From JAVXAG01 sp036660615 (lineage in GTDB: Bacteria; Bacillota; Clostridia; Peptostreptococcales; Anaerovoracaceae), in the NCBI GenBank assembly GCA_036660615.1, contig JAVXAG010000082.1:1-8444 (forward strand): 8,444 bases of DNA, in the 5' to 3' direction. The translations under genes were made by a program, and so were the position numbers. The notes beneath the pieces were generated by a model. That model did not search any database, was not told the origin of the DNA, and saw nothing but the letters and a program-made list of their open reading frames with translations. Shown one piece after another: positions 6,631 through 8,444 of the stretch; position 1 is the first letter of the stretch; each line of letters opens with the position of its first letter.

Positions 6631-7446
6631 TTATCCTCCAATTTTTATCAATAAATTCTTTATTGCATAATTATAATTCACATTAGCCAGCAAATCTCTT
6701 CTGGCTTCTTCTATATTTCTGACACCGTCTACAATGTCTTCTTTCTTGAATAATCTTCCTTCTGTGACTACATCGACTAAATACTCTCTAAAAAGTCTTT
6801 CCATGCCGTCAAGAAATGAAAATGCATCATCTTTGCTCTTTATGTTTTTTGCAGTCAAATTTTTTATGTCTATAAATTTCCCATTGTCCAATATCAATTT
6901 TACCACTTCTCTAGCAAATTCGATACTATTACTTTGATCAAAGTCCTCTATCCCATCCAATCTATATATAATACATCTAGATTTGACTGTATCAAGGAGA
7001 TTTTCTCTGTTCTCTGACAATAACACTAGTACTGTTCCAACTGTGGGCTCTTCTAATGTCTTTAGAAGTCTATTCTGTGCCCTTATGGTCATAGTATCTG
7101 CATTTGCAATTATTGCAAAGTTTCTATCACCACCAATTGGCTTTTTCTTTAGTTGATCTTGTAGTTTAAATATTTGTCCATCTTTTACTGATAAATCATC
7201 TTTCTTTATCATATATAAATCTTCGTAATTGTCATGGTTGATTTTATTACAATCAAGGCAACAGTCGCAACCTATTCCTGGCTTGTCCTTACATACAATT
7301 GCTTTCACAAAATCTTTTGCAAAGAGCTCTTTATTTACACAGCTATCTCCCTCGATGATATATGCGTGAGAAACGCTACTATTGCAAATCATTAATGTAA
7401 TTCTATCTATTAATTTGTTGTTTGCGTTCCATGCAGAAAGTGCCAT
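6631..7446 (-). CDS. holB: DNA polymerase III delta-prime subunit
   Basis: This is the delta-prime subunit of the clamp loader, which with delta and gamma/tau opens and loads the beta sliding clamp. Residues 27-33 (HAYIIEG) begin the AAA+ fold. The P-loop region GDSCVNKE (33-40) is far from the GxxGxGKT consensus, as is common for delta-prime, which does not need to hydrolyse ATP. The zinc module is C52, C60, C63 and C66 (an extra C62 is present). NRLLKTLEEP (125-134) and the SRC motif (156-158, the arginine finger acting on the next subunit) are diagnostic. At 271 residues it is shorter than B. subtilis HolB (about 330), the C-terminal collar domain being reduced. AGAGGAG at 7451-7457 precedes the ATG. 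It starts 19 bases after tmk. Confidence 0.93.
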   Translation of the reverse strand: MALSAWNANNKLIDRITLMICNSSVSHAYIIEGDSCVNKELFAKDFVKAIVCKDKPGIGCDCCLDCNKINHDNYEDLYMIKKDDLSVKDGQIFKLQDQLKKKPIGGDRNFAIIANADTMTIRAQNRLLKTLEEPTVGTVLVLLSENRENLLDTVKSRCIIYRLDGIEDFDQSNSIEFAREVVKLILDNGKFIDIKNLTAKNIKSKDDAFSFLDGMERLFREYLVDVVTEGRLFKKEDIVDGVRNIEEARRDLLANVNYNYAIKNLLIKIGG

Positions 7447-7465
7447 TGTACTCCTCTATTAACTA

Positions 7466-8092
7466 TTACTCTACTTTGTCAATAATTCTGTCTAATTCTC
7501 TATAAATGTCTTTTGTTATCGCTTCTATATTTCTACATCCATTGATACCTACTATTCTCTCTGGGTATCTATCTTTTAGCTTTTCGTATGCATCAAAGAC
7601 TCTATTGTGGAAATCTATTTTTTCTAATTCCAATCTGTCCAATTGGTCGCTCTTGATTCTTCCTTTTCCTATACTAGGATCCAGCTCAAGCAATATTGTC
7701 AAATCTGGCATACAGCCATCTACTGCAAATTCATTCATCACGCCAACGCAATCGCCAAGGCCTCTACCACTGCCCTGATAAACTATGCTCGAATCAATAA
7801 ATCTATCGCATATTACCGTCTTACCTTGGTCTAATGCTGGTTTTATTACTTGTGCCACATGTTGAGCCCTAGATGCTGCGTACAGCAATGCTTCTGTCAT
7901 ATCACACATTTCGGAGTTGTTTTTATCTAGTACAATCCCACGAATTTTTTCACCTATGGCAGTGCCACCTGGTTCTCTAGTAAAAATTGCATCTATATTT
8001 CTTTCGTAGAAAAACTTCTTTATGTTTTCCAACTGTGTTGATTTTCCTGATCCATCCGGCCCTTCAATTGTAATAAATATGCCCTGTTTCAT
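7466..8092 (-). CDS. tmk: Thymidylate kinase
   Basis: The enzyme phosphorylates dTMP to dTDP with ATP, an essential step in dTTP supply in the cytoplasm. At 208 residues it is the normal family length. The Walker A loop is GPDGSGKST (11-19). The dTMP-binding region includes TREPGGTAIGEKIR (38-51), the stretch ALLYAASRAQHV (68-79) and DRFIDSSIVYQGSGRGLG (96-113). The lid segment is DQLDRLELEKIDFHNRV (149-165), with the arginine and acidic residues typical of Gram-positive enzymes. The Shine-Dalgarno AGGAG (8099-8103) overlaps the stop codon of the small upstream gene and lies six bases before the ATG. In Bacillus darA (yaaQ) and yaaR follow tmk; here holB follows directly. Confidence 0.97.
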   Translation of the reverse strand: MKQGIFITIEGPDGSGKSTQLENIKKFFYERNIDAIFTREPGGTAIGEKIRGIVLDKNNSEMCDMTEALLYAASRAQHVAQVIKPALDQGKTVICDRFIDSSIVYQGSGRGLGDCVGVMNEFAVDGCMPDLTILLELDPSIGKGRIKSDQLDRLELEKIDFHNRVFDAYEKLKDRYPERIVGINGCRNIEAITKDIYRELDRIIDKVE

Positions 8093-8101
8093 TTTTATCT
8101 C

Positions 8102-8221
8102 CTAGCTTTTATCCTTATCAATTTCATCAATGACCTTGTTGTATAGAAAGGCAATTATGACTGCTAATGGAACACATAAAAGACATGCAAAACATATTTT
8201 TAGTAATGTCATCATGAACAT
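8102..8221 (-). CDS. 39-residue single-pass membrane protein of unknown function
   Basis: The gene runs from ATG at 8221 to TAG at 8102-8104. GGGAGG (8228-8233) lies six bases before the ATG, one of the best Shine-Dalgarno sites in the window. The product begins MFMMTLLKICFACLLCVPLA and continues through a hydrophobic segment to about residue 27. A short polar tail (NKVIDEIDKDKS) follows. Three cysteines (C10, C13, C16) are spaced every three residues inside the membrane segment. The stop codon overlaps the tmk ribosome binding site, which suggests translational coupling. It is the first gene of the operon, about 45 bases from the predicted transcription start. I do not recognise it. It is not csfB (Gin), which follows the 5S rRNA in B. 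subtilis but encodes a soluble zinc protein of about 64 residues. A leader-peptide role in tmk expression is also possible. Confidence 0.7.
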   Translation of the reverse strand: MFMMTLLKICFACLLCVPLAVIIAFLYNKVIDEIDKDKS

Positions 8222-8273
8222 TCGTTACCTCCCAGATTAGTATGTTATTATATTTCAAAGTTTATATATTGCT

Positions 8274-8282
8274 ATTATACCA
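8274..8282 (-). promoter_or_regulatory. Extended -10 promoter of the tmk operon
   Basis: On the minus strand a perfect TATAAT (complement of 8274-8279) is preceded by TGG, giving the extended -10 form TGnTATAAT. The hexamer at the expected -35 place (TAGTTT) is poor, which fits a promoter relying on the extended -10. Transcription would start near 8267, about 45 bases before the small membrane-protein gene. The surrounding 8235-8361 is very AT-rich and I see no other gene or riboswitch in it. Confidence 0.7.
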
Positions 8283-8361
8283 TATATTTGAATTTAAAAC
8301 TATATAAATGTATGCTTGGCTTGTCCATTATCTTAACCTACACTATTAAATAAGCAACGTA

Positions 8362-8389
8362 AAAAGACCATCAATTAAGATGGTCTTTT
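8362..8389 (-). terminator. Rho-independent terminator after the 5S rRNA
   Basis: AAAAGACCATC (8362-8372) and GATGGTCTTTT (8379-8389) form a perfect 11-base stem with a six-base loop. On the minus strand the stem ends in a run of five T. It lies 12 bases past the end of the 5S gene and so ends the rRNA operon before the tmk operon promoter. Confidence 0.9.
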
Positions 8390-8401
8390 CATAAAATTAA
8401 A

Positions 8402-8444
8402 ACCGGCAACGTCCTACTTTCCCAGGCAGCTGCCCGCCAAGTAT
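8402..8444 (-). rRNA. rrf: 5S ribosomal RNA, 3' part only
   Basis: Read on the minus strand, the sequence entering at the right edge contains the conserved 5S 3' segment: ATACTTGGCGGGCAGC, then CTGGGAAAGTAGGACG, ending in a GCCGG segment that normally pairs with the 5' end of the molecule. About 43 of some 117 bases are present; the rest lies beyond the window. The 3' end is estimated from the pairing end and may be off by one or two bases. It is probably the last gene of an rRNA operon on the same strand as the tmk operon. Confidence 0.9.

Noticed and set aside
7506..7834. Plus-strand frames opposite tmk
   Set aside because: They are antisense to highly conserved tmk codons and show no start signals or recognisable protein.

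Overview
The window comes from an AT-rich, endospore-forming, low-GC Gram-positive bacterium, most likely a clostridium. The evidence is a sporulation peptidoglycan hydrolase (SpoIID), a class III fructose-1,6-bisphosphatase, an AbrB-type transition-state regulator with a four-cysteine tail, RicT, strong purine-rich Shine-Dalgarno sites, and the gene order tmk-holB-ricT-yabB...abrB near an rRNA operon. That order matches the origin-proximal tmk-to-abrB region of Bacillus subtilis. I cannot name a genus.

Layout from left to right. Bases 1-91 hold no gene, only short GTTGGC repeats. On the minus strand lies fbp (92-2041). A compact intergenic region follows with back-to-back promoters: a sigma-A-type promoter for fbp and a probable sigma-E promoter for spoIID. 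spoIID (2149-3120) is the only plus-strand gene. It converges on murA (3206-4471, minus), and the two share a hairpin that looks like a two-way terminator. murA has its own near-consensus sigma-A promoter, just after the terminator of the abrB-type gene (4571-4813).

Right part. A minus-strand operon runs leftwards from about 8267. Its order is a 39-residue membrane protein (8102-8221), tmk, holB, ricT, and a yabB/trmN6-like methyltransferase. The last is cut by a run of exactly 100 N (4956-5055), a typical assembly-gap placeholder. The 39 codons on the far side of the gap do not look like the end of this methyltransferase. They are probably the end of another gene, and rsmI, which often sits here, may lie in the unsequenced part. 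At the right edge is the 3' part of a 5S rRNA on the minus strand, with its terminator.

How the genes fit together. tmk and holB serve dNTP supply and DNA replication. RicT and the methyltransferase act in RNA processing and tRNA modification. The AbrB-like protein, RicT and SpoIID all relate to the growth-to-sporulation switch. MurA makes cell-wall precursor and SpoIID removes cell wall during engulfment. Fbp supports gluconeogenesis. Nearly everything is conserved housekeeping. The least explained items are the small membrane protein ahead of tmk, the orphan C-terminus beside the gap, and the left-edge repeats. I see no mobile element, CRISPR array, defence system or wholly new system.
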